Shown: positions 1-9,733, counted from the first letter of the stretch. The stretch: 64,000 nt of DNA from Microvirga sp. ACRRW (GCF_022346925.1 NZ_JAKRNJ010000006.1:124001-188000), one strand, 5' to 3'. The notes: generated by a model from the letters alone, not told the origin. Numbers and translations are program-made.

Positions 1-124
<124 letters not shown>

Positions 125-184
125 ACTCGTCATCTCAAGCCAAGGCCGGCCAGGCCGAGGACAATCAAGGGCAGAAGAGGACTT

Positions 185-1600
185 ATGACCATGCAGACCG
201 CCAAGGATGTGCTCAAGGCGATCAAAGATAACGACGTGAAATACGTCGACTTCCGTTTCACCGATCCGCGCGGCAAGTGGCAGCACGTCACCTTCGACGT
301 CGACATGGTCGATGAGGACCTGCTCGCCGACGGCATCATGTTCGACGGTTCGTCCATCGCCGGCTGGAAGGCGATCAACGAGTCCGACATGACCCTCATG
401 CCCGACCCGACGACGGCTCAGATGGACCCGTTCTTCTCGGCGTCCACGATGATCATCAACTGCGACATCCTCGAGCCTGCCACCGGCGAGCCCTACAACC
501 GCGACCCGCGCGGCATCGCCAAGAAGGCCGAAGCCTATCTGAAGTCCACGGGCGTCGCCGACACGGTCTATGTGGGTCCCGAGGCCGAGTTCTTCGTGTT
601 CGACGACGTGAAGTTCATGGCCGACCCGTACAACACCGGCTTCAAGCTCGACTCCTCCGAGCTGCCGATCAACGGCGATACGCCTTACGAAGGCGGCAAC
701 CTCGGTCACCGCATCCCCGTCAAGGGCGGCTACTTCCCGGTTCCTCCGCTGGACTCCGCTCAGGACATGCGTGGCGAAATGCTTGCCGCCATGAAGGCCA
801 TGGGCGTGACGGTCGAGAAGCACCACCACGAGGTGGCTTCCGCTCAGCACGAGCTCGGCACGAAGTTCAACACCCTGGTGAAAACCGCCGACGAGATGCA
901 GATCTACAAGTACTGCATCCACAACGTCGCCCAGTCCTACGGCAAGACGGCCACCTTCATGCCGAAGCCGGTCTATGGCGACAATGGCTCGGGCATGCAC
1001 GTGCATCAGTCGCTCTGGAAGGGCGGCAAACCCCTCTTCGCCGGCAACAAGTATGCCGACCTGTCCCAGGAATGCCTGTGGTACATCGGCGGCATCATCA
1101 AGCACGCCAAGGCGCTCAACGCCTTCACCAACCCGTCGACGAACTCCTACAAGCGTCTCGTTCCGGGCTACGAAGCTCCGGTTCTGCTGGCCTACTCGGC
1201 TCGCAACCGCTCGGCCTCCTGCCGTATTCCGTGGACGACCTCGCCGAAGGCCAAGCGCGTTGAGATCCGCTTCCCCGATCCGACCGCCAATCCTTATCTC
1301 GCTTTCACGGCGATCATGATGGCGGGCCTCGACGGCATCCTGAACAAGATCGATCCTGGTCAGGCCATGGACAAGGACCTCTACGATCTGCCTCCGCGCG
1401 AGCTGAAGAAGATCCCGACGGTCTGCGGCAGCCTTCGCGAAGCTCTCGCCAGCCTCGACAAGGACCGCGCGTTCCTCAAGGCCGGCGGCGTCTTCAGCGA
1501 CGACTTCATCGACAGCTACATCGAGCTGAAGATGACCGAAGTCGCTCGCTTCGAGATGACCCCGCATCCGGTCGAGTTCCAGATGTACTACTCCTGCTAA
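185..1600 (+). CDS. glnA: Type I glutamine synthetase
   Basis: Cytoplasmic dodecameric enzyme making glutamine from glutamate, ammonia and ATP. At 471 residues it has the normal GSI-beta length. The N-terminal beta-grasp part carries FDGSSIAGW, the catalytic part has the ATP-binding [16 protein letters not shown] stretch and the glutamate-binding [17 protein letters not shown] stretch, and [10 protein letters not shown] near residue 400 holds the tyrosine adenylylated in this class. Two starts are possible (185 and 191) behind AAGAGG at 176-181. It follows glnB by 60 bp and ends at a strong terminator. I see no sigma-54 -24/-12 element in the short gap, so control probably lies upstream of glnB. 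Confidence 0.97.
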   Translation: MTMQTAKDVLKAIKDNDVKYVDFRFTDPRGKWQHVTFDVDMVDEDLLADGIMFDGSSIAGWKAINESDMTLMPDPTTAQMDPFFSASTMIINCDILEPATGEPYNRDPRGIAKKAEAYLKSTGVADTVYVGPEAEFFVFDDVKFMADPYNTGFKLDSSELPINGDTPYEGGNLGHRIPVKGGYFPVPPLDSAQDMRGEMLAAMKAMGVTVEKHHHEVASAQHELGTKFNTLVKTADEMQIYKYCIHNVAQSYGKTATFMPKPVYGDNGSGMHVHQSLWKGGKPLFAGNKYADLSQECLWYIGGIIKHAKALNAFTNPSTNSYKRLVPGYEAPVLLAYSARNRSASCRIPWTTSPKAKRVEIRFPDPTANPYLAFTAIMMAGLDGILNKIDPGQAMDKDLYDLPPRELKKIPTVCGSLREALASLDKDRAFLKAGGVFSDDFIDSYIELKMTEVARFEMTPHPVEFQMYYSC

Positions 1601-1648
1601 GCAGGAAGAGGCTTTCCTCCCGGCTGCGTTCGCCGCAGCCTTCCTTCG

Positions 1649-1679
1649 CCGGGGCTCGTTTCGAGCCCCGGTTTTTTTA
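1649..1679 (+). terminator. Rho-independent terminator of glnBA
   Basis: A perfect 10-bp stem (CCGGGGCTCG at 1649-1658, CGAGCCCCGG at 1662-1671) with a 3-nt loop is followed by a run of T. It starts 48 bp after the glnA stop. Confidence 0.93.
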
Positions 1680-1771
1680 TTGCCCATCGGGATGATTGCT
1701 CAGCCCCGCCTTCTACCGCACTCTGGCTTCGGGTCCGCGCTCGCAAAGCGCATTCGGACAAGGGGAGCCCC

Positions 1772-2224
1772 ATGTATCTCGGCATGATCACCCTGACCAT
1801 GGCGGTCCTCCCGCTGCTATCGATCGGCATCGAATATCCTCTCACGCCGCGCGGCAATCTCGTCTTCTTGGTTGGGAAATGGTTCGTGTTCTGGGCTGTG
1901 GGCGTTCGGCTTTTGCTTGCCGGGCTGCATCAGATCTTCAAGCCTGCCTTCACGTCCGAGACGATTTTCAGGATCAAGGATCCGGACGCGCGCAAGATCG
2001 TCATGGAGCTGGGCTTCGGCAATATCGCAATTGCGCTCGTAGCATTGGTCTCCGTCTACCGGACGGAATGGCTCACGCCCGCTGCCTTTGCCGGCGCTGT
2101 TTTCTATGGCCTCGCCGGTCTGCAGCACCTGCGCAACAGCGAGCGCACCGGCATCGAAAACATGGCGCTGGCCTCCGACCTCTTCGTCGCGGCCATCATG
2201 ATCTTTTATCTGGTTGCCAGGTGA
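1772..2224 (+). CDS. Small integral membrane protein, function unknown (DUF6790-like?)
   Basis: A 150-residue protein, mostly hydrophobic, with about four predicted membrane segments: near residues 1-20, 28-50, 85-100 and 107-148. A soluble loop (SETIFRIKDPDARKIVMELG) sits between the second and third. The start is supported by GGGGAG about 5 bp upstream of the ATG. I recognise no catalytic motif. The general look resembles the DUF6790 family of uncharacterised membrane proteins, but that is recall, not a search. It stands alone between the glnA terminator and a bidirectional terminator. Confidence 0.7.
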   Translation: MYLGMITLTMAVLPLLSIGIEYPLTPRGNLVFLVGKWFVFWAVGVRLLLAGLHQIFKPAFTSETIFRIKDPDARKIVMELGFGNIAIALVALVSVYRTEWLTPAAFAGAVFYGLAGLQHLRNSERTGIENMALASDLFVAAIMIFYLVAR

Positions 2225-2275
2225 GCGATCAGCTCAATCCACCCATCATGCGCGGCACCTCCACCGCACAACGAA

Positions 2276-2304
2276 AAAGGCCCGGGAAAACCCGGGCCTT
2301 TTCC
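2276..2304. terminator. Bidirectional terminator
   Basis: Stem AAGGCCCGGG (2277-2286) and CCCGGGCCTT (2291-2300) around an AAAA loop, with A-rich and T-rich flanks. It can serve both the membrane protein gene on the plus strand and the convergent outer membrane protein gene. Confidence 0.9.
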
Positions 2305-2323
2305 ATCGCCGTAGCGATTGATC

Positions 2324-2989
2324 TTAGTAGGAGCTGAACTTGTAGTTCAGACCAGCACGGATCACGCCGAACTCCTGCTCCTCGGAGGAGAAGGTCACGT
2401 TGTTGACCGTGTAGTTCTGATCCTCGAGGTTCACGTACAGACCTTCGATCTTAGCCGTCAGGTTGTTCGTGAAAGCGTACTCGAGACCACCGCCGACAAC
2501 CCAGCCGGTGCGGTCGTCAGCGAAGGCGAAACCGCCGGTTGCGTAGATGAGAGCGCGGTCGAAGGCCACACCGGCGCGAGCGCGAGCGGTGCCGAACCAA
2601 TCGTCCGACTCGCCTTCCCACGTGCCGACAACGCCGGGGATGGTGTAGCGAGCATCGCCGAAGTCAGCGTACTGCAGGTCGCCTTCAACGCCGACCACGA
2701 AGGAGCCCATCTGGTAGTTGAAACCGATCTGAGCGCCGCCGATGAAGCCAGCATCGTCATCGCCGTCGATCGAATCCACAACGACGCCGTTCGAGAGAAC
2801 GATCGAGTCGTTGCTGTTGAAGCCGAAACCGGCGTTCACACCAGCGTAGAAGCCAGTCCAGGTGAAGACCGGAACAGCGGCGACGACGGGAGCAACGCGG
2901 CGGGACGGAAGGTCAGCAGCCGAAGCGGCAGCGGTGAAGCCCAGCAGGGCGACCGAAGCGAGGAGAATCTTTTTCATTGGTTTATCCAT
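2324..2989 (-). CDS. Outer membrane beta-barrel protein, Omp25/Omp31-like
   Basis: Predicted small outer membrane barrel of the type abundant in Rhizobiales. A signal peptide (MKKILLASVALLGFTAAASA) is followed by ADLPSRR, a typical start of the mature protein. The rest consists of alternating amphipathic strands rich in Gly and aromatic residues (WTGFYAGVNAGFGF, GFIGGAQIGFNYQ), and it ends in LNYKFSSY, close to the family's C-terminal strand ending in an aromatic residue. The start is either 2989 or, better matching the signal peptide, the ATG at 2977. It ends next to a strong shared terminator. Its precise role (structure or porin-like) cannot be read from sequence. Confidence 0.88.
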   Translation of the reverse strand: MDKPMKKILLASVALLGFTAAASAADLPSRRVAPVVAAVPVFTWTGFYAGVNAGFGFNSNDSIVLSNGVVVDSIDGDDDAGFIGGAQIGFNYQMGSFVVGVEGDLQYADFGDARYTIPGVVGTWEGESDDWFGTARARAGVAFDRALIYATGGFAFADDRTGWVVGGGLEYAFTNNLTAKIEGLYVNLEDQNYTVNNVTFSSEEQEFGVIRAGLNYKFSSY

Positions 2990-3275
2990 TCATGAAGAAG
3001 GCTATGGCGCAGCTTCTAACCCAGGGTTGCCGCAACGTCTGTCACTTTTGCGCAACAGCTAACAACTGAAGCCGGGTTACTCCGGACTAGGCATAAAAAG
3101 CGGCAGATCAGGTAGAACCCCAAAGCGCCAATCGGCTGGGCCACGCAGCTGGATCAGCGTCACAAACCATTGAATTCATTATCTAAATATCGCCGCACAA
3201 GCTGGTCATTCGCCTGTTTGAAGCCCCTTCGCGACGGTAAGACTTCATTGACCATGCCAACAGGCAAGGCGTTCC

Positions 3276-3974
3276 TCAGCCCTCCTCAAGCCATGCCTTC
3301 AAGGCGTGCGTCACACGCTCGGGCTGCTCCAGGGTGGACGAATGGCCTGAGTCGGGAATCACCGCGAGAGAGGCCCATTCGATCATCTCAGCCATCTCTC
3401 GAGCGACATCTGGCGGCGTGATGACATCGCCGTCACCTACGAGGATCAGGGTCGGGATCTCAATGCCGGAAAGAAGCGGACGGGAATCGACACGGCCCAT
3501 GATGGCGCGCTGCTGACGGACATAGGCCTCAGGCCCGGTCTCCCGCATCATTCCATAGATCACTTCCTGCAGGGCTTTGTCCGACTGCCTGTCGGGATGC
3601 ACCAGCCGCGGCCAGGCTCTCGGAAGAATGTCCTCGAAGCGCCCCGCCTGCGCTAGGGCAATGAGGCGCTCCCGGTCCTGGCTTGCCTCCGGCGTATCGG
3701 GCCGGGCAGTCGTGTCGAGCAGGGCGAGGCGCTGAACCCGTTCGGGAGCTTGGCGCATGACCTCCAGGGCTACATAGCCGCCCATGGAGAGGCCTGCGAG
3801 GGCGAAGCGCTCCGGCGCATCCTTCAGAAGGCGCGAGGCCATGGCAGGAATCGAATCATCCTTTGTATGATCGGCGACGACGATTTTCCTGCTTCCGGAC
3901 AAGGCGGCGATCTGCGCCTCGTACAGGCGCGCCGTGCAGGCAAGACCCGGGACCAGAACCAGCGTTTCGGCCAT
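3276..3974 (-). CDS. Alpha/beta hydrolase
   Basis: Predicted cytoplasmic serine hydrolase of 232 residues. The catalytic triad is visible: nucleophile in AGLSMGGY, aspartate in VGDGDVITPP and histidine in DSGHSSTLEQP. The reading frame is open upstream to 4064, but the ATG at 3974 has a good GGAAAGAGG site and gives MAETLVLVPG, the usual first strand of the fold, so I chose it. Substrate is unknown; the family includes pimeloyl-ester carboxylesterase and lactone hydrolases. It is divergent from the helicase gene. Confidence 0.85.
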   Translation of the reverse strand: MAETLVLVPGLACTARLYEAQIAALSGSRKIVVADHTKDDSIPAMASRLLKDAPERFALAGLSMGGYVALEVMRQAPERVQRLALLDTTARPDTPEASQDRERLIALAQAGRFEDILPRAWPRLVHPDRQSDKALQEVIYGMMRETGPEAYVRQQRAIMGRVDSRPLLSGIEIPTLILVGDGDVITPPDVAREMAEMIEWASLAVIPDSGHSSTLEQPERVTHALKAWLEEG

Positions 3975-4149
3975 ATCCTCTTTCCTTCGCAAGTTTGCTT
4001 GTATTGACAAGCTGATAGCTTGTCCTATGGTCCCGCCACACCTTAACTTGGGCAAGAGCCTCAAGTGAAACCAGACTCGCGCCTGTTAGTTGCCGTAGAG
4101 CCCGGCCGACATTTTAAAGCGCACCCTGCCCCAACGGTTATAGAGATTC

Positions 4150-5637
4150 ATGTCCTTCGCCGAACTCGGACTTAGCGAAAAAGTACAGCAGGCTGTTGCC
4201 GCCTCCGGTTACACGGAGCCGACGCCGATCCAGGCCCAGGCCATTCCCCATGTGCTGGCCCGCAAGGACGTCCTCGGCATTGCCCAGACAGGCACGGGCA
4301 AGACGGCGGCCTTCACGCTGCCGATGCTCACCATGCTCGAGCATGGCCGCGCCCGCGCCCGCATGCCCCGCACGCTGATCCTTGAGCCGACCCGCGAGCT
4401 GGCCGCTCAGGTTCAGGACAACTTCGATAAGTACGGCGTCAATCACAAGCTCTCGGTGGCCCTGCTGATCGGCGGCGTGTCCTTCGGGGATCAGGATGCG
4501 AAGATCACCCGCGGCGTGGATGTGCTGATTGCGACCCCAGGCCGTCTGCTGGACCATTTCGAGCGCGGCAAGCTGCTGCTCACCGGCGTCGAACTTCTCG
4601 TGATCGACGAAGCCGACCGCATGCTCGACATGGGCTTCATTCCCGATATTGAGCGCATCGTGAAGCTCGTGCCCTTCACGCGCCAGACGCTCTTCTTCTC
4701 GGCCACCATGCCGCCTGAAATTCAGCGCCTTGCGGATGCCTTCCTTCACAATCCGGTGAAGGTCGAAGTCGCGCGCGCCGCTTCGACAGCCGCCACGATC
4801 ACTCAGCGTCTCGTCGCGACGGGCCGTGAGGATTGGCAGAAGCGCGAGACCCTGCGCAATCTGATCAACGCTGCCACGGATCTGAAGAACGCCGTCGTGT
4901 TCTGCAACCGTAAGCGTGACGTAGCCGTGCTTCACCGCTCCCTGCAGAAGCACGGGTTTGGTGCCGTCGCTCTCCACGGCGACATGGACCAGCATGCCCG
5001 CATGGCGGCCCTCGACAGCTTCCGCAGCGGCGAGATGCCGATCCTGGTGGCAAGCGACGTGGCGGCTCGCGGCCTCGATATTCCGTCGGTCAGCCACGTG
5101 TTCAACTACGATGTCCCGCACCATGCGGAGGATTACGTCCACCGCATCGGCCGCACGGGCCGCGCAGGCCGAACCGGCTATTCCTTCACGCTGGTGAGCC
5201 CGAGCGACGAAAAGTCCCTTGGCGCCATCGAGAAGCTGATCGGCACCTCGATCGAATGGGAAGGCCCTACCCTCGCCGAGCTTCCGCCCTCAGAGGGCTC
5301 ATCCTCACGCCGTCGCGGCGGACGAGGCGAGCGGAGTGAACGGGGCGAGCGGGGCGAAGAACGTTCCTCGCGCAGCCGCAAGGTCAAGGTCCGCTCCGGC
5401 GACCGGCAGCGCTCCAGAGGCGAGGATGCACGCGAGGAAGCTGCTCCAGTCAACGAAGCCCCTGCGCCTCAACAGGAGCAGGAGCCTCGCAGGTCGCGCC
5501 CTGAGCGTCAGCCGCAGCCGAGAGGCGACCAGCGCCGTTCCCGCCGCGAGGATGACAACGAGCCGTCGGTCAAGGGAATGGGCGATCACATGCCGGCCTT
5601 CCTGATGCGGCCGGTCACGATCAAGAAATCTTCTTAA
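4150..5637 (+). CDS. DEAD-box ATP-dependent RNA helicase (RhlE-like)
   Basis: A 495-residue RNA helicase with all core motifs in order: Q motif GYTEPTPIQAQAIP, Walker A AQTGTGKTAAF, PTRELA, TPGRLLD, DEAD box in VIDEADRMLDMGF, SAT, and HRIGRTGRAGR in the second RecA domain. From about residue 385 the protein becomes a charged tail rich in Arg, Glu and Ser, typical of RhlE/DeaD-type helicases and probably RNA-binding. Likely roles are RNA remodelling, ribosome assembly or cold adaptation. Its stop codon overlaps the stop of the convergent TfoX-like gene by 4 bp. Confidence 0.95.
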   Translation: MSFAELGLSEKVQQAVAASGYTEPTPIQAQAIPHVLARKDVLGIAQTGTGKTAAFTLPMLTMLEHGRARARMPRTLILEPTRELAAQVQDNFDKYGVNHKLSVALLIGGVSFGDQDAKITRGVDVLIATPGRLLDHFERGKLLLTGVELLVIDEADRMLDMGFIPDIERIVKLVPFTRQTLFFSATMPPEIQRLADAFLHNPVKVEVARAASTAATITQRLVATGREDWQKRETLRNLINAATDLKNAVVFCNRKRDVAVLHRSLQKHGFGAVALHGDMDQHARMAALDSFRSGEMPILVASDVAARGLDIPSVSHVFNYDVPHHAEDYVHRIGRTGRAGRTGYSFTLVSPSDEKSLGAIEKLIGTSIEWEGPTLAELPPSEGSSSRRRGGRGERSERGERGEERSSRSRKVKVRSGDRQRSRGEDAREEAAPVNEAPAPQQEQEPRRSRPERQPQPRGDQRRSRREDDNEPSVKGMGDHMPAFLMRPVTIKKSS

Positions 5638-6032
5638 AGAGCAGGCTCGGAGGCTGGCTTCCGAGCTTTTCGCATAGGCGAAGGGTTCTTCGCCTTCTTG
5701 GCTTTGGGCTTGGCGGCTTTCGCACGCAGCGCAGACTGGAAAGCCAGACGTGCCAGATCCGCGGCTTCATCCTGATCGTCCAGGGCCGATTCCGGCATGA
5801 GCCAATAGCTCATGGCCGTGGTTCTGCCGCCCTTCGCTGCGTAAGTGAAAGGCCGGGAGCCGAGCTCCCGGAACGTGCCTTCGCTCTCAGTATCGGCTTT
5901 GAGGTAAAGCTCTCCGGAAGCCTCCAGAGCAAACATCAGCCCATCGCGATAGACGCCCTGCCCGCCGAACATGCGGCGGATCTGAACCGGGCCGAACGTC
6001 TCGAAGATCTCGCGAATGGCCTCGGCATCCAT
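5634..6032 (-). CDS. TfoX N-terminal domain protein
   Basis: A 132-residue protein whose first 100 residues match the TfoX N-terminal fold: an N-terminal helix (EAIREIFETFGPVQIRRMFGG), then GVYRDGLMFALEASGELYLKAD. A Lys/Pro/Ala-rich tail follows, and the TfoX C-terminal domain is missing. Full-length TfoX regulates competence in gammaproteobacteria; short single-domain forms are common and uncharacterised. It starts 5 bp after the end of sufA on the same strand, suggesting co-transcription. Confidence 0.82.
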   Translation of the reverse strand: MDAEAIREIFETFGPVQIRRMFGGQGVYRDGLMFALEASGELYLKADTESEGTFRELGSRPFTYAAKGGRTTAMSYWLMPESALDDQDEAADLARLAFQSALRAKAAKPKAKKAKNPSPMRKARKPASEPAL

Positions 6033-6037
6033 GAGCT

Positions 6038-6418
6038 TTAGCCCGCGGTGTGGAGCGCGGGAGGCATGGCGGGCGTGATCGCGACGGATTCGCCGCAGCC
6101 GCAGGCCGAGGTCTGGTTCGGGTTGTTGAACACGAACTGGGACGACATCTTCGTCGTCTGGAAATCCATCTCCGTGCCGAGCAGGAACAGCACCGCTTTC
6201 GGGTCGATGAGCACGGTCACGCCCTTGTCCTCGACCACTTCGTCGAGGGGGTTGATGCTGTCCGCATACTCCATGGTGTAGGACATGCCGGCGCAGCCGC
6301 CGTTCTTCACGCCCACGCGAACGCCGACGATGGGCTTGTCCGCCTTGGCAATGATGTCCTTGACGCGGTTCGCTGCCGCGTCGGTCAAGGTGACGACCTT
6401 GAATCCGGGTAGAGCCAT
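6038..6418 (-). CDS. sufA: A-type Fe-S cluster carrier (SufA/ErpA family)
   Basis: A 126-residue HesB/IscA-family protein that carries Fe-S clusters from the scaffold to apoproteins. The three cluster cysteines are present: one in KNGGCAGMSY and the CGCG pair in TSACGCGESV. The domain covers about residues 8-112 with a short tail. It is on the same strand as the SUF operon but lies 3.3 kb beyond sufT, separated by a flavoprotein gene and an opposed antiporter gene. The symbol sufA is chosen by proximity to sufBCDS; ErpA or IscA is possible. The gene starts behind GGAGAGAAGGCC. Confidence 0.88.
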   Translation of the reverse strand: MALPGFKVVTLTDAAANRVKDIIAKADKPIVGVRVGVKNGGCAGMSYTMEYADSINPLDEVVEDKGVTVLIDPKAVLFLLGTEMDFQTTKMSSQFVFNNPNQTSACGCGESVAITPAMPPALHTAG

Positions 6419-6592
6419 TGGCCTTCTCTCCTGGCAGCCGGGTTCAAGGCCCGGGCAGAACGAGTATCATGAGTTCATAGATAAGAGATGAAAACGCAAA
6501 CGTCGAGGCCATACAGGGTTGTGCCTACGGCTCAGGTAGCTCATATCGGAAGGGTCACCCCAGAGGATAGCTCACCTGTATAAGGAGAACAG

Positions 6593-8452
6593 ATGCCGCA
6601 TCACATGCCGCTGATCTCAACCATCGTCGTCGGCCTTGTTCTGGCATTTGTTTTCGGCGCTATTGCGCAACGTCTCCGTATTTCGCCCCTCGTCGGCTAT
6701 CTCCTTGCCGGCGTTCTCGTCGGGCCCTTTACCCCCGGTTATGTGGCCGATCAGGGCCTCGCCAACCAGCTCGCTGAAATCGGCGTGATCCTGCTGATGT
6801 TCGGCGTCGGGCTTCACTTTTCCTTGAAGGATCTGCTCTCGGTCAAAGCCATCGCGATCCCGGGCGCCGTGGTGCAGATCGCCAGCGCCACGCTGCTGGG
6901 CATGGGCTTGGCCTGGTTCATGGGCTGGAGCGTTGCCTCGGGGCTCGTCTTCGGTCTCGCGCTCTCGGTCGCCAGTACGGTCGTGCTCCTGCGCGCCCTG
7001 CAGGAGCGCCGCCTCGTGGAAACGGAGCGCGGCCATATAGCCGTCGGCTGGCTGATCGTGGAAGACCTCGCCATGGTACTGACCCTGGTGCTTCTGCCGG
7101 CCTTTGCCAATGCGACCGCCAGTGCCACTGCGGACATGGAGAGCGTCGTCATCTCGCTGGGCCTCACCCTCGGCAAGGTCATCGCGTTCATGGCGATCAT
7201 GCTGATCGTGGGCCGCCGCGTCATTCCCTGGATCTTGCATTACGTAGCCCATACGGGCTCCCGCGAGCTGTTCCGCCTCTCCGTCCTGGCGATTGCGCTG
7301 GGCACCGCATTCGCTGCCGCTGAACTCTTCGGGGTTTCCTTCGCGCTTGGCGCCTTCTTCGCAGGCATGGTGCTCAGCGAATCCGAGCTGAGCCATCAGG
7401 CCGCCTCAGAGACGCTCCCGCTCCGCGACGCTTTCGCGGTGCTGTTCTTCATCTCGGTCGGAATGCTGTTCGACCCGATGATCCTGATCAACGATTTCGG
7501 GCCGGTGCTCGCCACCTTCCTGATCATCGTGTTCGGCAAGTCGGTCGCGGCCTATGCCATCGTCCGTCTTTTCCGCCATCCGGATACAACCGCGCTCACC
7601 ATCGCGGCGAGCCTCGCGCAGATCGGCGAATTCTCCTTCATTCTTGCCGGTCTCGGCGTGGACCTGCAGCTTCTGCCCGAACAGGGCCGTGACCTGATCC
7701 TGGCCGGCGCCATTCTCTCGATCATGGTCAACCCGTTCCTGTTCACCCTGCTCGACAGATGGTTCGCCAAGCGAGAGCCCACGAAAGCCGAGGTCGCAGC
7801 CGAGAGTCCACGCGCAACGGCCACGAAAGAAAAGGAAATCGCGGCACCTGCTCCCGAGCCTCTGTTGATGACGCCGTTGACCGATCACGTAGTGCTCGTC
7901 GGCCATGGACGCGTCGGCCGTTTCATCAGCGGCAAGCTGATTGCTTCGGGCACGCCCTTCCTGATCATCGAGACGAACAAGATCCAGATTGCCGAACTGC
8001 AGAAGGGCGATATCCCGGTGATCGTCGGCAATGCCGCCGATCCGGAAGTCGCCGCTGCCGCCAACATCAAGGAAGCCCGCTGCCTGCTGATCGCCATCCC
8101 TGACGCCTTCGAGAGCGGCCAGGTGGTCGATCAGGCCCACCGCATCAACCCCGACCTTCAGATTGTCGTGCGTGCTCATTCCTCCGCTCAGGAAGAGCAT
8201 GTGGTGAAGTACGGCGCGACCAAGGTGGTGATGGGCGAGCAGGAAATCGCCCGCGCCATGGTGGCCGCCGTGCCGGACGCGCCGCGCGAGCCCGTTCTGT
8301 CGGCGGTTCAGCCTGCGGAAGGCATGGACGAGGAGCTGACCGCAGAGCCGTCAGCGGATGTGCTCGGGCCGAAAACCGATGCCGATCACGCGGGCGGGGA
8401 GCCTGCGGAAGTAAGGCCAACGGGCGAGCAGGCGAACGAACCAGGGCGCTGA
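6593..8452 (+). CDS. CPA2 monovalent cation:proton antiporter with TrkA-N domain (KefB/YbaL type)
   Basis: A 619-residue inner membrane transporter. Residues 1-390 form about 12 membrane segments of the Na+/H+ exchanger fold (PLVGYLLAGVLVGPFTPG, ALGAFFAGMVLSESE). Residues about 425-550 form a Rossmann TrkA-N/RCK domain starting DHVVLVGHGRVGRFI, which in KefB-type systems binds NAD(H) or adenine nucleotides and gates K+/H+ exchange. The last 60 residues are low-complexity and acidic. Start at 6593 has a strong AAGGAG site. YbaL/RosB-type is as likely as KefB, and no KefG-like partner is adjacent. Its last 102 bp overlap the convergent flavoprotein gene. Confidence 0.92.
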   Translation: MPHHMPLISTIVVGLVLAFVFGAIAQRLRISPLVGYLLAGVLVGPFTPGYVADQGLANQLAEIGVILLMFGVGLHFSLKDLLSVKAIAIPGAVVQIASATLLGMGLAWFMGWSVASGLVFGLALSVASTVVLLRALQERRLVETERGHIAVGWLIVEDLAMVLTLVLLPAFANATASATADMESVVISLGLTLGKVIAFMAIMLIVGRRVIPWILHYVAHTGSRELFRLSVLAIALGTAFAAAELFGVSFALGAFFAGMVLSESELSHQAASETLPLRDAFAVLFFISVGMLFDPMILINDFGPVLATFLIIVFGKSVAAYAIVRLFRHPDTTALTIAASLAQIGEFSFILAGLGVDLQLLPEQGRDLILAGAILSIMVNPFLFTLLDRWFAKREPTKAEVAAESPRATATKEKEIAAPAPEPLLMTPLTDHVVLVGHGRVGRFISGKLIASGTPFLIIETNKIQIAELQKGDIPVIVGNAADPEVAAAANIKEARCLLIAIPDAFESGQVVDQAHRINPDLQIVVRAHSSAQEEHVVKYGATKVVMGEQEIARAMVAAVPDAPREPVLSAVQPAEGMDEELTAEPSADVLGPKTDADHAGGEPAEVRPTGEQANEPGR

Positions 8453-9571
8453 GACCGGCCCCTTGCTCTTCAGCAGGGGCGTGATCATCCGGTTCTGAAG
8501 CAGGACCTGGAGCCGCTGCGTCATCTCCGTCGGCCATTCCCGCCTCTGCTGCACGAGAGCAAGCTGCTTCGGATCAACCGGCCCATCCTTGAGCAGCGGC
8601 CCCAGGATGTTGGACGTCGCGACCGCATCCTGAACGGCAAGATTGATCCCGACCCCACCCACAGGCGACATGGCATGGGCGGCATCGCCGATGCAGAGAA
8701 GCCCAGGCTTCGACCATGTTTTCAGGCGGTCGACCTCGACGGTGAGGAGCTTGATGTCCTCCCAGGTGCGAAGCTCTTCCACGCGACCCGAGAGGAAGGG
8801 AGCAAGGTCCACGAGCTTGGCCCGCAAAGCCGGGAGGCCTTGTGCTTTAAGGGCCTCGAACGATCCCTTGGCGATGAGATAAGCGCATTGCCAGTAATCT
8901 CCCCGGTCGATCATGACCAGCATGTGCCCCGCCTCGATACGGCCGAGCAGCTGGCTGGGATCGCCCGGCAGCTTGGGAAGTCGCATCCAGAGCACATCCA
9001 TCGGCGCACCGATATTCATGACCTCCAGACCCGACCGCTCCCGTATCGTGGAGCGGCGGCCATCCGCCGCCACGACGAGATCCGCCCGCACTTCGAGCAG
9101 CCCTTGAGGCGTCGAAACCCGCACCCCCACGACCCTGCCCGCTTCCGCGATCACGTCCGTCGCCTCAGCCTGCATGCGCAAATGGAAATGGGGATTGGCG
9201 CGGGCGTGATCCGCCAGGAAGTCGAGAAAATCCCATTGCGGCATGAAGGCGATGAACTTGCATGTCGTCGGCAGGTGCGTGAAGTCGCCAAGCATCAACG
9301 TCTCGCCTCCAATGACGAGGCTCACGGTTCGTGTCTCCTGATGCGGGCGGGCGAGAAACGCGTCCAGCAACCCAAGCTCATGCATGAGTTCGAGGGTCGA
9401 GGGATGAATGGTGTCACCGCGAAAATCGCGCAGGAAATCGCTGTGCTTCTCGAGAACGACAACATCGACGCCCTGCCGCGCAAGGAGAAAGCCCAGCATC
9501 ATCCCCGCAGGCCCGCCGCCGACGATGCAGCAGCGGGTTTGGACGGTTTCAGGGACGTTCGGCACATCCAT
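8351..9571 (-). CDS. FAD-dependent monooxygenase, class A flavoprotein hydroxylase
   Basis: A 406-residue flavoprotein hydroxylase. The N-terminal ADP-binding motif CCIVGGGPAGMMLGF is at about residues 14-28, DLVVAADGRRST carries the DG motif, and LLCIGDAAHAMSPVGGVG carries the GD motif for the FAD ribityl chain. This is the PHBH/UbiH fold; substrate unknown. The frame is open to 9592, but the ATG at 9571 has a GGAGG site about 7 bp upstream. The C-terminus (RVIGIGFRPEHIR) looks family-typical, which supports the long overlap with the antiporter gene as real. Confidence 0.9.
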   Translation of the reverse strand: MDVPNVPETVQTRCCIVGGGPAGMMLGFLLARQGVDVVVLEKHSDFLRDFRGDTIHPSTLELMHELGLLDAFLARPHQETRTVSLVIGGETLMLGDFTHLPTTCKFIAFMPQWDFLDFLADHARANPHFHLRMQAEATDVIAEAGRVVGVRVSTPQGLLEVRADLVVAADGRRSTIRERSGLEVMNIGAPMDVLWMRLPKLPGDPSQLLGRIEAGHMLVMIDRGDYWQCAYLIAKGSFEALKAQGLPALRAKLVDLAPFLSGRVEELRTWEDIKLLTVEVDRLKTWSKPGLLCIGDAAHAMSPVGGVGINLAVQDAVATSNILGPLLKDGPVDPKQLALVQQRREWPTEMTQRLQVLLQNRMITPLLKSKGPVSAPWFVRLLARWPYFRRLPARVIGIGFRPEHIR

Positions 9572-9680
9572 CGTCTGGCCTCCGCGCGGCATCGGATTGC
9601 CGCGAAACCGCGCGGGAGCTTAACACTGAATGGATCTGCAAATGGCTCATACCTCGAATTTTCCGGCAATCTAAAACACC

Positions 9681-9705
9681 AATGGCCGGAACGAGCCCGG
9701 CCATT
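9681..9705 (-). terminator. Hairpin after the SUF operon
   Basis: Perfect 9-bp stem AATGGCCGG / CCGGCCATT with a 7-nt loop, 28 bp beyond the sufT stop. On the minus strand it is followed only by GGTGTTTTAG, a weak U-tract, so termination is likely but not certain. Confidence 0.55.
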
Positions 9706-9733
9706 GAGAAATCTGTTCAGGAAGCCTCTAGGC

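Noticed and set aside
125..184. Sigma-54 promoter for glnA
   Set aside because: No GG-N10-GC element with suitable flanks is present in the 60-bp gap; glnA probably shares the glnB promoter outside the window.
2318..2995. Long plus-strand frame opposite the outer membrane protein gene
   Set aside because: The minus-strand frame has a signal peptide and barrel pattern; the plus-strand product is Val/Glu/Ala-rich shadow sequence.
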